A stretch of DNA of 64,000 bases from Spiroplasma ixodetis Y32 (GTDB lineage Bacteria > Bacillota_I > Bacilli_A > Mycoplasmatales > VBWQ01): the NCBI RefSeq assembly GCF_030316605.1, contig NZ_CP127040.1:62001-126000 (forward strand). Reading direction: 5' to 3'. The notes below the pieces were generated by a model. That model worked only from the letters and a program-made list of their open reading frames with translations, searched no databases and was not told the origin of the DNA. Shown here piece by piece: positions 18,656 through 29,775 of this stretch (positions are counted from its first letter, which is position 1; the number at the start of each line of letters is the position of its first letter). The translations under genes were made by a program, and so were the position numbers.

Positions 18656-18802
18656 ATGTTTAAAAAAATAAAAAGTTTATTTTGTAAAAACAAAAAAGAT
18701 AAAAAATCTGTTAGTTGTCGTAGTTGCAATGTCACTTATCCTAATAAATGTCCCAGTTGTTGTTTAAAAAAAGAAGGAGATGAAAATCAATTTAAAAATT
18801 AA
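18656..18802 (+). CDS. 48-aa Cys-rich mini-protein (zinc ribbon-like)
   Basis: ATG at 18656 after AAAGGA. A basic N terminus (MFKKIKSLFCKNKKDKK) is followed by SCRSCNVTYPNKCPSCC, i.e. CxxC and CxxCC pairs. Immediately upstream of HMG-box gene 2 (40 bp). A gene with a similar start (MFNKLKEKFKNRKC) is cut by an insertion at 51151. Zinc binding inferred from Cys spacing. Confidence 0.6.
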   Translation: MFKKIKSLFCKNKKDKKSVSCRSCNVTYPNKCPSCCLKKEGDENQFKN

Positions 18803-18842
18803 AAATATATAATTTAAATCAGAAACTTAGGAGGTTATTTAT

Positions 18843-19115
18843 ATGTCAAAAGTAGAGAAAAATCAGAAAGTTAAAAGAACTAAAAAGATAAAAAATCCTA
18901 ATGCACCTAAACAACCAATAAATGCTTATTTCTTTTTTCTTATAGAACAAAGATCAGAATTTAAAGTAAAATATCCAAATTTAAAACCTCAAGAATTAGT
19001 CAGAAAAATTTATGAAAAATGACTTCAACTAGATATAACTGAAAAAGAAAAATATCAAGCATTAGCTAATGCTGATAAAGAGAGATATTTACTAGATAAA
19101 GTTAATAAAAAATAA
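18843..19115 (+). CDS. HMG-box DNA-binding protein 2
   Basis: 90 residues. A basic tail (1-18) is followed by a full HMG box at ~19-85: PNAPKQPINAYFFFLIEQRS, KYPNLKPQELVRKIYEKWLQ, DITEKEKYQALANADKERYL. This has the exact pattern of HMGB/NHP6 boxes (NAPKRP.SAY.FF ... YPDL ... LGEKW ... EK.PYE..A..DK.RY). Trp60, a core residue, is TGA. RBS AGGAGG. No signal peptide. Intact. Confidence 0.92.
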
Positions 19116-19128
19116 TGATTATTAAAGA

Positions 19129-19617
19129 ATGAATTTTTTAGTTAAATGATCAGAATTATCATTATCAAACTGAATCATAATAGGATTATCTATTATTATA
19201 GTAGTATTAATTTTGTTATTTATTTTAGTTATTTATAAAAGAAAAAGATTTAAGTTTAAAATCAATTGTATTATAAGTGATAATTTATTAAAAATAGGCA
19301 AAAAAAATTATAAATTTTCAAGTAGAAATTCTTTTGTTCTTTTTAATGAAATTAAATTTATAGTTTTAGATAAACCTTATAAATATTTTTATAAATTTTA
19401 AAAAAGGTATAAAGAAGGAAAATTAAATGATGCACTTTTTGATGTTGTTAAAAATTATTACTTAAAAAATGAAAAGAAATCAAATAAAAAATCTAAAAAA
19501 AGTTCATTAGAAAATAAGAAAATTGAAAAATTTAATGTACTTGTTGATAAACAAGATAAAAAACTTAAGCCGGTTTTTGATGATGAAAAAATGACAAAAT
19601 TTGAAGAAGAAAATTAA
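19129..19617 (+). pseudogene. Single-pass membrane protein with internal stop
   Basis: ATG 13 bp after the HMG-box gene: MNFLVKWSELSLSNWIIIGL, a transmembrane segment (IIIGLSIIIVVLILLFILVI), a basic stop-transfer sequence and a cytosolic part. TAA at 19399-19401 is followed in the same frame by 71 more codons, Lys-rich, ending FEEEN. A single nonsense change probably shortened a ~160-aa protein. Function unknown. Confidence 0.5.
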
Positions 19618-19640
19618 AGCTACTCAAATTAGTAGCTTTA
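19616..19640. terminator. Terminator hairpin
   Basis: aaagctac / gtagcttt stem right at the stop of the membrane-protein gene. Confidence 0.7.
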
Positions 19641-19660
19641 ATTATTTATATTGAATATTT

Positions 19661-19824
19661 TTATGTGGTGCAGTTCATTTTTAAATCATATGCTTTGATT
19701 TGTTCATCAACAAATTTTTTCATGTTTTCATTAGGTACAAGTCATAGGATTTCTTTTCCATCTTGTAAATCTCTATAATAACTATCAACTTTTCTTTCAA
19801 ATCGTTCTTTTGATTTGCGTGTTC
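19661..19824 (-). pseudogene. C-terminal fragment of a replication-relaxation family protein
   Basis: Reads TRKSKERFERKVDSYYRDLQ, then ILWLVPNENMKKFVDEQIKA to TAA. Matches the C-terminal halves of the proteins at 37345-37929 and 47980-48559. The N-terminal part is missing; IS3 copy 4 abuts. Confidence 0.5.
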
Positions 19825-19949
19825 TGGAATGGCAACACTTTTTAGGACTATTTTTTGGTAGACATTTGTGCTTGGTATTTGATGGGGGTTAAGTAGTTTA
19901 GAGTGCTGTGAATTCTTATGTTGTTATATCAGTTGATGTAATCAAATAA

Positions 19950-20890
19950 GGCTTTTCTCCCTTTATGTACTATTTTTAAATTTTATCACATAAATGCTGA
20001 GAAAAGCCTATCTACGGACTTCTCCCCACATTTTTAAATGAAACATAGCATTACAGCTTCAAAAGTAGGTATCTTGTTGAATTTATATGCAGCTTCTTTG
20101 GCATATAAATGAACATGATGTTTTGCAACTTTGATATGTGTTTTAAATGTTCTTCGTATATGTTTTCATACTGATTCAATTTGATTGGTATTTACGCCAA
20201 TTTTTGAAACATAACCATCTTGATGGTTAACTGTTTTGTGATTAGGGAAAAGTGATTTGAAATCACGATATCCTTTTCAAGAATCAGTATGTACATCACA
20301 CTTTGAAGAAATATGGTTTCTTGCAAACTGCAAAAGATTTTTACTTTTTGCGTTTTTGATTACTTTCACAATTAAATTATTGATTGTTTTTTCATAAATC
20401 CCAACAATTAATGTTTTATTTATCAAAGATCTTCCTTGTTTTTTAAAACCCATATGTGAAAGATACATTCCATCCATTTGCACTATGCCCTCAACAATAA
20501 ATTGATGTTCTTGTTTGGCAATACGATTTCTGATTTCATGACCCATTCTTCAAGCATTTTTCAAAGTCACACCCAATTCTTTTGCAACATCAGTTGATGT
20601 AATTCCATGTTTGGTGTTTATTCATCTAAAGATGAGATAAAATCAAAATCTCAAAGGTGTTTGTGACTTGTAAAAAATGGTGCCATGAAGAATACTAAAT
20701 GTTTGATGACATTTCAAACATCTTATTCTTCTTAAATTAGAAGTATTCAAACTTGTTCAAGAACACATGATACATTTGTTTTTCTTCAAACTTGCTATAT
20801 ATTTTAAACAATCCTGTTCTGTTTGAAAAGCATTGTTGAACTCATTCAATTTCATTGTTTCCTCCACAAGTACATGTGGGGAGAAGTCCG
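19950..20890 (-). mobile_element. IS1595-family element, copy C
   Basis: 941 bp inside IS3 copy 4, flanked by a perfect 8-bp duplication TCAAATAA (19942-19949 and 20891-20898). Confidence 0.95.
20034..20855 (-). CDS. IS1595-family transposase (copy C)
   Basis: Full-length 822-nt frame, 273 aa, same domains as copy A. Differences: Gly replaces Glu just after the first catalytic Asp (VQMDGMY), which may impair metal coordination, and Ile for Thr in KTINN. Confidence 0.88.
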
Positions 20891-21993
20891 TCAAATAATT
20901 CTAATTTTAATTGGATTAATGATGTAAAATTTCTATCATTAATAAATTCTGTCTTAAAAGTTTTGAAAGTTGCTTCAGCAACAGCATTATCATAAGGACA
21001 GCCTTTTTTGCTTAAAGAACGATTAATATTGAATGCTAATAAAAGTTTATCAATCATTTTATTGTTAAATTCACTGTCGCGATCACTATGAAATATTTCA
21101 ATATCTTTTAAACAGTGATTTGATTGCATAAATGCTTGATTTACTAATGATGCATCTTTTTTAACTCCAACACTATGTCCAATAATTTCGCGGTTAAATA
21201 GGTCAATTAATAAGCAAATATAGTTTCATTTACCATTAACTTGAACATAAGTTAAATCACTAACAATAACTTCATTTTTAATTCTATTATTAAAGTTTCT
21301 ATTAACAAGATTGGTTATTTGACTATCATTAACTTTATTATGATGATTTTTGAATGATAATTTAGTGTATTTTGATATTAAATTATGCTTATTCATAATT
21401 TCTTTAATTTTTCTGCGTGATAAATAAATTTCTTGGTTTGCTAGTATGACTTTTAATCTTCTTGTTCCATAAACTTCTTTATTTTCTTTAAAAGCACTAA
21501 TAACAGCTTGTTCATAAATATTATTTTGTTTTTTTTCTTTTTTCTTTAAATTAAAATAATATGTTGATTTAGAGAGTTTTAAAAAACGACGCATTGTGCG
21601 AATTTTATATTTAGATTTATTTTTAACAATAATTTCTATTTTCTGCCTATTATTAGTGCTGCTTGCTTTAAAATATCATTTTCCATTCGTAACTGTTTTA
21701 ATTCTTTATTTGCTTGAATTAATTGTTTTTCTAAATCAGAAAGATTATCTTTAGTTTTAAAACTACCTGAATTAGTAAATTGCTTAATTCATTTATAAGT
21801 AACTGCTCTTGTAACATTATACTCCTCTTTAACAAGGCAAGATATTGATTTACCACTTTGATATAAAGCTACTATTTGCTTTTTAAATTCGTCGGTATAT
21901 GAGTTAATATTGGTCATAATTATAATTCCTTTCTTTTCACTAATTTGTTCACTTGTCTACGTAATTAGTGTCCAATAAAGTGTAACTCATCCA

Positions 21994-23129
21994 AAAATCC
22001 AGCAGTTGTTAAAACACTACTAACAGCTGTTTTTGCTAAACTTGTACCTATACCTACTACTCCACCCATTGATTTGATATTAGAATTAGCAACATTATTA
22101 AAACTTTTTTATTTTTTCTACCAAATAATATTCCGCCAGCAACTCCTAAAGTACCTAAAGCAGCTGATTTTAAACCAATGCTTCCAGCTTTTAAAGTAGT
22201 TAACATTGATATACCATCAGCAAGTCCAACAGGTCTGTCCCACAAAATAACTGAATATTTGTTGCGCTTGATATGTAGCAATAGCACCACCGGAAATAAA
22301 AAGTAATTGAAATGCAGATTTTGCCATTCAACTAGAACTAATCTCACTAGCTGCATTAAAAAATACTGGTTCTAAATTAAGAAAAAAAGTTAAACTTAAA
22401 ACTATCCCAATTGTTGAAATAAACCTACCAATAACAAATTCTTTTCACACATTTACTTTTTGTCATTTAACATTACTTGATGCTGTTGCAAATATTACTG
22501 GTGACACCACATAAAACAAAAATAAATCAAAAATTCTTTTAACTAAAGTTAATCCTAAAAGGAAAAATATTGCCATAGTAAATCACGTACCAAAAGCGCC
22601 TAAAAACAAATTGTAATGATTTCAATCAGGATAATCTATATCATAGTTTCATCACTGATGATTGTTATTATCTGTAAAGCCTAATGAACCAACCATATTA
22701 GATAAGCTTTTACCATCAATCATTTTCGGTAATAAAATATGAATAATTGATACAACAGTAAAATTAATTACTCAAAAAAATAGTGGCACTAAAACTCATA
22801 ATAAAACTATGATTATAATACGATTAACTAATTCTGACACTGCACTACCAATTTTTTGATGAACCATAGCATGCAAAATTACGCCCCCTGCAAATAAAAC
22901 AACTAAACAACTTGCAAGAGCTAAAAAAATAATAAATTGTGGGGGTATATTAAAGAAATGACCGGTTGTTCCAACCAAACACTAAATCAATAATTTTTTG
23001 TCCTGACAAATAAGTTATTGCATCACCAAGACCATTCACTATAAATAAGGGTCCTTGAACAAAAATATCATAAAGTAACTTTCATATGGCATGACCAATG
23101 CCAAAAGTATCTAAAAACATGAATTTCAT
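21994..23129 (-). pseudogene. TrbL/VirB6-like conjugation membrane protein, decayed
   Basis: Begins MKFMFLDTFGIGHAIWKLLY two bases after the VirB2-like gene. A frameshift at about 22975 leads into GHFFNIPPQFIIFLALASCL and a run of hydrophobic helices with TGA Trp codons. A further break lies near 22260-22290, after which the alanine/glycine-rich C-terminal region runs to the edge of IS3 copy 4, which cuts it. Multiple transmembrane helices, position after a VirB2-like gene and size suit a VirB6/TrbL channel protein. Family assigned from topology and context. Confidence 0.55.
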
Positions 23130-23131
23130 GA

Positions 23132-23404
23132 CTATAATATCCCTAACATTCTTGCAAAAATAATATGAGCTATTCCAGAAGCAATTAAAAATCCACCACA
23201 AGCAATAACACTTGTAACCATATGTCTTAAATAATCACCTTTGTTTTCAGGATCATTATGAATTTTTCAAGAATATTTAATAATAGAAAATGCTAAAGCA
23301 AATCCTGCAATGGTATACAAAATTGGTAGTAGTACACCCATTAAATTGTTCAATAATTGTTGAGTTTGTGGATCAACAATTGATAATAAATTAAATAAAA
23401 ACAT
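23132..23404 (-). CDS. Small two-helix membrane protein, VirB2/TrbC-like
   Basis: 90 residues: MFLFNLLSIVDPQTQQLLNN, helix 1 (MGVLLPILYTIAGFALAFSI), a charged loop (HNDPENKGDYLR), helix 2 (HMVTSVIACGGFLIASGIAH). The two-helix layout with a polar loop is that of type IV secretion pilin-like/TrbC proteins. First gene behind leader R; RBS GGAAG; the TrbL-like gene starts 2 bp after its stop. Intact. Confidence 0.6.
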
Positions 23405-23441
23405 AATTTTTACTTCCTTTTTTTATAAACTTTAAAAAAGA

Positions 23442-23577
23442 AAAACGACATTTAGGTCACATCTAGAATGTCGTTTGCAAAAAATTATGAAAAAATATAT
23501 AATTTAAATGCAGGTTGGACTTCAGTAGGGAACCTGTCGGCAGTAGGATGTTGGTAGCATCGCTATTGCATTTTTTA
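23442..23577 (-). ncRNA. Structured leader/attenuator R upstream of conjugation genes
   Basis: Minus-strand 5' leader. Outer stem aaatgca / tgcattt, inner hairpins tagc-gat-gcta and caggtt...aacctg, then a terminator hairpin (aacgacattctag ... cctaaatgtcgtt, T-run) ending 38 nt before the ATG at 23404. Same architecture as leader L at 8491-8638, with different inner bases. A terminator in front of the coding region implies conditional read-through. Confidence 0.65.
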
Positions 23578-23595
23578 TTTTTTAAGTTTGTTTTT

Positions 23596-23623
23596 ATTAT
23601 ATGCCTTTTTTATCTAAAAGCAA
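23596..23623 (-). promoter_or_regulatory. Promoter of leader R / conjugation operon
   Basis: On the minus strand TTGCTT, 16-bp spacer, TATAAT. Identical boxes and spacing to the promoter at 8436-8463. Confidence 0.7.
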
Positions 23624-23686
23624 GTTAATAACTATTACAATTAAATTGTCTTAAATTTTCTGCTTTATTTTTGCTTTATTGGTTTT

Positions 23687-24316
23687 TTAATTATTAATAA
23701 TTATTTTTTGATTTTTTACAAAAAAATCATCTCTTTTTATATCACCAATCAAAGTAGAAACTGTATCAGAAATTATAGCAATATTATCTTTTATATCAAT
23801 ATCTGTAAATTCATTTTTTATTTTTTCACAAGTTTTAATAAAATTATTACTTCAATTTCTGTAGTAATTGCTATTTATTTCTTTTTTATTTTTATCAACA
23901 AAATATAAGTCTAATATTAAATTTCATAACTGTCTTTCTTTTTCTCTAAAATTTATATCAAATTTTTTTTCTTGCAAAAATTTATCATATTGCAATTTTG
24001 TTTGTTTTAATTCTTTTAAAAATTCAATATTGTCACATAATGCAACTTCTTTTTGATTTAAATTTACTAATTTTTGGGATAAATTTATCTTTAAAAAAAT
24101 ATTTTTTTTAATTTTACTTAACAATTTCAAGTTATCTTCATATATGCAACGATTTATACTATCAAATTCTTCAATTTGATTTTCTAAGTTTCAAATTTTT
24201 GCTAGCATTTTTACACGTAATTCTTCTGTTGCTATTAAATTGCTTCTAGCTTCTTTTCACTCTTGTATTTCATTACTATTGATTATATTTCTAATCTCAT
24301 TATCTCAAATTTTCAT
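23687..24316 (-). CDS. 209-aa coiled-coil protein
   Basis: Continuous from ATG 24316 to TAA with TGA as Trp: MKIWDNEIRNIINSNEIQEW, heptad-rich helices (KMLAKIWNLENQIEEFDS; LKELKQTKLQYDKFLQEK) and a C-terminal FKNQKIIINN-like end. No signal peptide or transmembrane helix. It lies downstream of a C-terminal fragment of the 53-kb-type small protein. Function unknown. Confidence 0.6.
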
Positions 24317-24335
24317 GTTTACTCCATATCTAAAA

Positions 24336-24462
24336 TTAACTTTTTTCTAAATTAATCAAGTTAAAACAATTAATTAATTCTGTTAAAGAAAAATATAATT
24401 TTCATGCTATTAGTTTTTTAGTCAAATCATTGATAGAATTTCATTCAATTGTATTACTAGGA
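24336..24462 (-). pseudogene. C-terminal fragment of the small conserved protein family
   Basis: Reads NTIEWNSINDLTKKLIAWKL, then YFSLTELINCFN to TAA. Same signature as 53319-53774 and 6555-6801. The 5' part is cut by an IS481-like remnant. Confidence 0.5.
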
Positions 24463-24783
24463 TGTAAGGTAGTACAGACATTTTGGACTATTTTCCATCT
24501 AATAAAAGTTTATCAAAATAATCCATAGGAGTCATTAACCCTAATGATTTATGTGGTTTAGAATTGTTATAATATTCTTGAAAAGAATTAACTAATTTTT
24601 GAAATAAACTAAAATCACTATTTAAATATGGTTTTATTTCAAATAAATTACTTCAATTTCTATGAAATCTTTCAATCTTACCATTACTGTGTGGTGATCT
24701 AAACGGTGTATTTTCATGAACTATACCTTTTTTATTACAAAAATTTGTAAATCAACGATTCCTTTGTGGTTTTCCACAAGATG
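24463..24783 (-). mobile_element. IS481-like element, remnant
   Basis: Right-end 321 bp (tgtaaggtagtacagac...) encoding the transposase C terminus; the rest is missing beyond IS3 copy 5, which is inserted at ccacaagatg. Confidence 0.85.
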
Positions 24784-25993
24784 TGGATGGGTTACACTTT
24801 ATTGGACACTAATTACGTAGACAAGTGAACAAATTAGTGAAAAGAAAGGAATTATAATTATGACCAATATTAACTCATATACCGACGAATTTAAAAAGCA
24901 AATAGTAGCGTGGTAAATCAATATCTTGCCTTGTTAAAGAGAGTATAATGTTGCAAGAGCAGTTACTTATAAATGAATTAAGCAATTTACTAATTCAGGT
25001 AGTTTTAAAACTAAAGATAATCTTTCTGATTTAGAAAAACAATTAATTCAAACAAATAAAGAATTAAAACAGTTACAAATGGAAAATGATATTTTAAAGC
25101 AAGCAGCACTAATAATAGGCAGAAAATAGAAATTATTTTTAAAAATAAATCTAAATATAAAATTCGCAAAATGTATCGTTTTTTAAAAATCTCTAAATCA
25201 ACATATTATTTTAATTTAAAAAAAAAGAAAAAAATCAAAATAATATTTATGAACAAGCTGTTATTAGTGCTTTTAAAGAAAACAAAGAAGTTTATGGAAC
25301 AAGAAGATTAAAAGTCATACTAGCAAACCAAGAAATTTATTTATCACGCAGAAAAATTAAAGAAATTATGAATAAGCATAATTTAATATCAAAATACACT
25401 AAATTATCATTCAAAATCATCATAATAAAGTTAATGATAGTCAAATAACCAATCTTGTTAATAGAAACTTTAATAATAGAATTAAAAATGAAGTTATTGT
25501 TAGTGATTTAACTTATGTTCAAGTTAATGGTAAATGAAACTATATTTGCTTATTAATTGACCTATTTAACTGCGAAATTATTGGACATAGTGTGTTTTGG
25601 AGTTAAAAAAGATACATCATTAGTAAATCAAGCATTTATGCAATCAAATCGCTGTTTAAAAGATATTGAAATATTTCATAGTGATTGCGGCAATGAATTT
25701 AACAATAAAATGATTAATAAACTTTTATTAGTATTCAATATTAATCGTTCTTTAAGCAAAAAAGGCTGTCCTTATGATAATGTTATTGCTGAAGCAACTT
25801 TCAAAACTTTTAAGACATAATTTATTAATAATAGAAATTTTACATCATTAATCCAATTAAAATTAGAATTATTTGATTACATCAACTGATATAACAACAT
25901 AAGAATTCACAGCACTCTAAACTACTTAACCCCCATCAAATACCAAGCACAAATGTCTACCAAAAAATAATCCTAAAAAGTGTTGCCATTCCA
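24784..25993 (+). mobile_element. IS3-family element, copy 5 (degenerate)
   Basis: Both ends present, but orfA has a deletion (agtagcgtgg, about 24908) and orfB several indels (about 25222, 25415, 25593), a lost catalytic-region Asp motif (HSDCGNE for HSDRGNE) and TAA at 25817. The most diverged copy. Confidence 0.88.
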
Positions 25994-26101
25994 TCCTGCA
26001 TAAACTGTACCATTTACATTTACTAAACTATAAACCGAACCATTAGTATATTTTCAACCAGATACTAATTCAAAAGTACCATCAGTTTTACTTTTAAATA
26101 A

Positions 26102-27040
26102 AGCTTTTCTCCCTTTATGTACTATTTTTAAATTTTATCACATAAATGCTGAGAAAAGCCTATCTACGGACTTCTCCCCACATTTTTAAATGAAACATAG
26201 CATTACAGCTTCAAAAGTAGGTATCTTGTTGAATTTATATGCAGCTTCTTTGGCATATAAATGAACATGATGTTTTGCAACTTTGATATGTGTTTTAAAT
26301 GTTCTTCGTATATGTTTTCATACTGATTCAATTTGATTGGTATTTACGCCAATTTTTGAAACATAACCATCTTGATGGTTAACTGTTTTGTGATTAGGGA
26401 AAAGTGATTTGAAATCACGATATCCTTTTCAAGAATCAGTATGTACATCACACTTTGAAGAAATATGGTTTCTTGCAAACTGCAAAAGATTTTTACTTTT
26501 TGAGTTTTTGATTACTTTCACAATTAAATTATTGGTTTTTTTTCATAAATCCCAACAATTAATGTTTTATTTATCAAAGATCTTCCTTGTTTTTTAAAAC
26601 CCATATGTGAAAGATACATTTCATCCATTTGCACTATGCCCTCAACAATAAATTGATGTTCTTGTTTGGCAATACGATTTCTGATTTCATGACCCATTCT
26701 TCAAGCAGTTTTCAAAGTCACACCCAATTCTTTTGCAACATCAGTTGATGTAATTCCATGTTTGGTGTTTATTCATCTAAAGATGAGATAAAATCAAAAT
26801 CTCAAAGGTGTTTGTAACTTGTAAAAATGGTGCCATGAAGAATACTAAATGTTTGATGACATTTCAAACATCTTATTCTTCTTAAATTAGAAGTATTCAA
26901 ACTTGTTCAAGAACACATGATACATTTGTTTTTCTTCAAACTTGCTATATATTTTAAACAATCCTGTTCTGTTTGAAAAGCATTGTTGAACTCATTCAAT
27001 TTCATTGTTTCCTCCACAAGTACATGTGGGGAGAAGTCCG
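26102..27040 (-). mobile_element. IS1595-family element, copy D
   Basis: 939 bp in repeat lipoprotein L1, flanks ttaaataa / taaaataa (8 bp, one mismatch). The outer base of the hairpin end is mutated (aagctttt for aggctttt). Confidence 0.88.
26186..27005 (-). pseudogene. IS1595-family transposase, two frameshifts (copy D)
   Basis: 820 nt instead of 822: one base lost in the ttggttttttttc run (about 26532) and one in gtaaaaatgg (about 26822). Confidence 0.85.
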
Positions 27041-28123
27041 TAAAATAATTTACCTTTACGATCAGCAGTTCATGTTCCTGCATAAACTGTACCATTTACA
27101 TTTACTAAACTATAAACCGAACCATTATCTTCTTTTCAACCAGATACTAATTCAAAAGTACCATCAGTTTTACTTTTAAATAATTTACCTTTATTATCAG
27201 AAGTTAATGTTCCTGCATAAACTGTACCATTTACATTTACTAAACTATAAATTTCACCATTATCTTCTTTTCAACCAGATACTAATTCAAAAGTACCATC
27301 AGTTTTACTTTCAAATAACTTACCTTGTTCAGCAGCAGTTCTTGTTCCTGCATAAACTGTACCATTAACATTTACTAAACTCAAAACCGAACCATTAGTA
27401 TCGTTCCAACCAGATACTAATTCAAAAGTACCATCAGTTTTACTTTTAAATAATTTACCTTGACCAGCAGCAGTTCATGTTCCTGCATAAACTGTACCAT
27501 TTACATTTACTAAACTCAAAACCGAACCATTAGTATCTTTTCAACCAGATACTAATTCAAAAGTACCATCAGTTTTACTTTTAAATAACTTACCTTGACC
27601 ATCAGCAGTTCATGTTCCTACATGAACTGTACCATTTACATTTACTAAACTAAAAACCGAACCATTATCTTTTTTTCAACCACCAACTTCACTAACTACA
27701 CCTGCACTAGAAATTTTAAATAATTTACCTTGACCAGCAACAGTTCATGTTCCTGCATAAATAGTTCCATTGATATTTATTAAACTATAAATTTCACCAT
27801 TATCTTCTTTTCAACCAGATACTAATTCAAAAGTACCATCAGTTTTACTTTTAAATAATTTACCTTGACCATCAGCAGTTCATGTTCCTACATAAACTGT
27901 ACCATTTACATTTACTAAACTAGCAATTGCACCATTAGTATCAGTTCAACCATTAACTTTTTGAAATTCTGCTTGAAGTGGCGGAATTGGAGTAGGTGAT
28001 GGTTCATATCCTTTACCACATGCAATAATATTTGTGCTTACTGTTCCGATTAAAGTTATTGTTCCTAACATACTTAGTAATTTCTTCATTTCTTTTTAAC
28101 TCCTTAAATTTAAATGTACATTA

Positions 28124-28645
28124 TTATTTACTTTTTTTATATAAATTTCCTTTATCATCAGCAGTTCATGTTCCTGCATATACTGTACCATTTACATTTA
28201 CTAAACTAAAAACTTCACCATTATCTTCTTTTCAACCAGATACTAATTCAAAAGTACCATTATTTTTACTTTTAAATAATTTACCTTGACCATCAACAGT
28301 TCTTGTTCCTGCATAAACTGTATCATTTACATTTACTAAACTCAAAACCGAACCATTAGTATCTTTTCAACCAGATACTAATTCAAAAGTACCATCAGTT
28401 TTACTTTTAAATAATTTACCTTCACCAGGAACATGAACTGTTCCTGCATAAACTGTACCATTTACATTTACTAAACTCAAAACCGAACCATTAGTATCGT
28501 TTCAACCAGAAACTTTTTGAAATTCTGCTTGAAGTGGCGGAATTGGAGTAGGTGATGGTTCATCTCCTTTACCACATGCAATAATATTTGTGCTTACTGT
28601 TCCGATTAAAGTTATTGTTCCTAACATACTTAGTAATTTCTTTAT
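28124..28645 (-). CDS. Repeat lipoprotein L2 (short, ATA start)
   Basis: 173 residues with three blades. Same signal peptide and lipobox (IIAC|GKGDEP) as its neighbours, ending GNLYKKSK. The start codon is ATA where the paralogues have ATG, behind an intact AGGAGG; ATA can start translation in some mollicutes, but output may be reduced. Fewer blades than L3-L5, as expected from recombination between repeats. Separated by only 35 bp from L1. Confidence 0.7.
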
Positions 28646-28679
28646 TGCTTTTTACCTCCTTAAATTTAAATGTACATTA

Positions 28680-29741
28680 TTATTTACTTTTTTTATATAA
28701 ATTTCCTTTATCATCAACAGTTCATGTTCCTGCATATACTGTACCATTTACATTTACTAACCTATAAACTTCACCATTATCTTCTTTTCAACCAGATACT
28801 AATTCAAAAGTACCATCAGTTTTACTTTTAAATAATTTACCTTTATTATCAGAAGTTAATGTTCCTGCATAAACTGTACCATTTACATTTACTAAACTCA
28901 AAACCGAACCATTAGTATCTTGTCAACCAGATACTAATTCAAAAGTACCATCAGTTTTACTTTTAAATAATTTACCTTGACCAGCAGCAGTTCATGTTCC
29001 TGCATAAACTGTACCATTTACATTTACTAAACTATAAACTTCACCATTATCTTTTTTTCAACCAAATACTAATTCAAGAGTACCATCAGTTTTACTTTTA
29101 AATAATTTACCTTGACCATCAGCAGTTCATGTTCCTGCATAAACTGTACCATTTACATTTACTAAACTCAAAACTTCACCATTATCTTCTTTTCAGCCAG
29201 ATACTAATTCAAAAGTACCATCAGTTTTAATTTTAAATAATTTACCTTCACCAGGAGTAGTTCTTGTTCCTGCATAAACTATACCATTTACATTTACTAA
29301 ACTATAAACTTCACCATTATCTTCTTTTCAACCAGATACTAATTCAAAAGTACCATCAGTTTTACTTTTAAATAACTTACCTTGACCAGAATCAGTTCTT
29401 GTTCCTGCATAAATAGTTCCATTGATATTTATTAAACTATAAATTTCACCATTATCTTCTTTTCAACCAGATACTAATTTAAAAGTACCATCAGTTTTAC
29501 TTTTAAATAATTTACCTTGACCATCAGCAGTTCATGTTCCTACATAAACTGTACCATTAACATTTACTAAACTCAAAACCGAACCATTAGTATCGTTTCA
29601 ACCAGAAACTTTTTGAAATTCTGCTTGAACTGGCGGAATTGGAGTAGGTGATGGTTCATATCCTTTACCACATGCAATAATATTTGTGCTTACTGTTCCG
29701 ATTAACGTTATTGTCCCTAACATACTTAGTAATTTCTTCAT
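28680..29741 (-). CDS. Repeat lipoprotein L3
   Basis: 353 residues: signal peptide and lipobox Cys at residue 24, spacer, seven ~45-residue blades (SGWKEDNGEVYSLVNVNGTV, then YAGTWTADGQGKLFKSKTDG), tail GNLYKKSK. Seven blades would close a beta-propeller. Trp in every SGW is TGA. RBS AGGAGG; 5' leader tgtacatttaaatttaagg. Likely a surface-exposed binding or variable antigen; ligand unknown. Confidence 0.82.
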
Positions 29742-29775
29742 TTCTTTTTACCTCCTTAAATTTAAATGTACATTA

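Larger units (their letters stand above)
19825..21993 (-). mobile_element. IS3-family element, copy 4, interrupted by IS1595 copy C
   Basis: Ends tggaatggcaacactttt and aaagtgtaactcatcca. The IS1595 element at 19950-20890 splits the C-terminal end of orfB. The rest of orfB (20899-21594 region) is open with an Arg for Cys change at its start, and orfA is nearly complete. Confidence 0.9.
25994..28089 (-). pseudogene. Repeat lipoprotein L1, interrupted and truncated
   Basis: Starts MKKLLSMLGTITLIGTVSTN with lipobox IIAC|G, then a Pro-rich spacer (EPSPTPIPPLQAEFQKV). Blades of ~45 residues follow: (N/K)xDNGxVxSLVNVNGTVYAGTW, then GKLFKSKTDGTFELVSGW. At least eight blades are recognisable. IS1595 copy D (26102-27040) interrupts one blade, and IS3 copy 5 removes the 3' end. 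It would have been an outer-surface, lipid-anchored beta-propeller-like protein. RBS AAGGAG. Confidence 0.8.
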
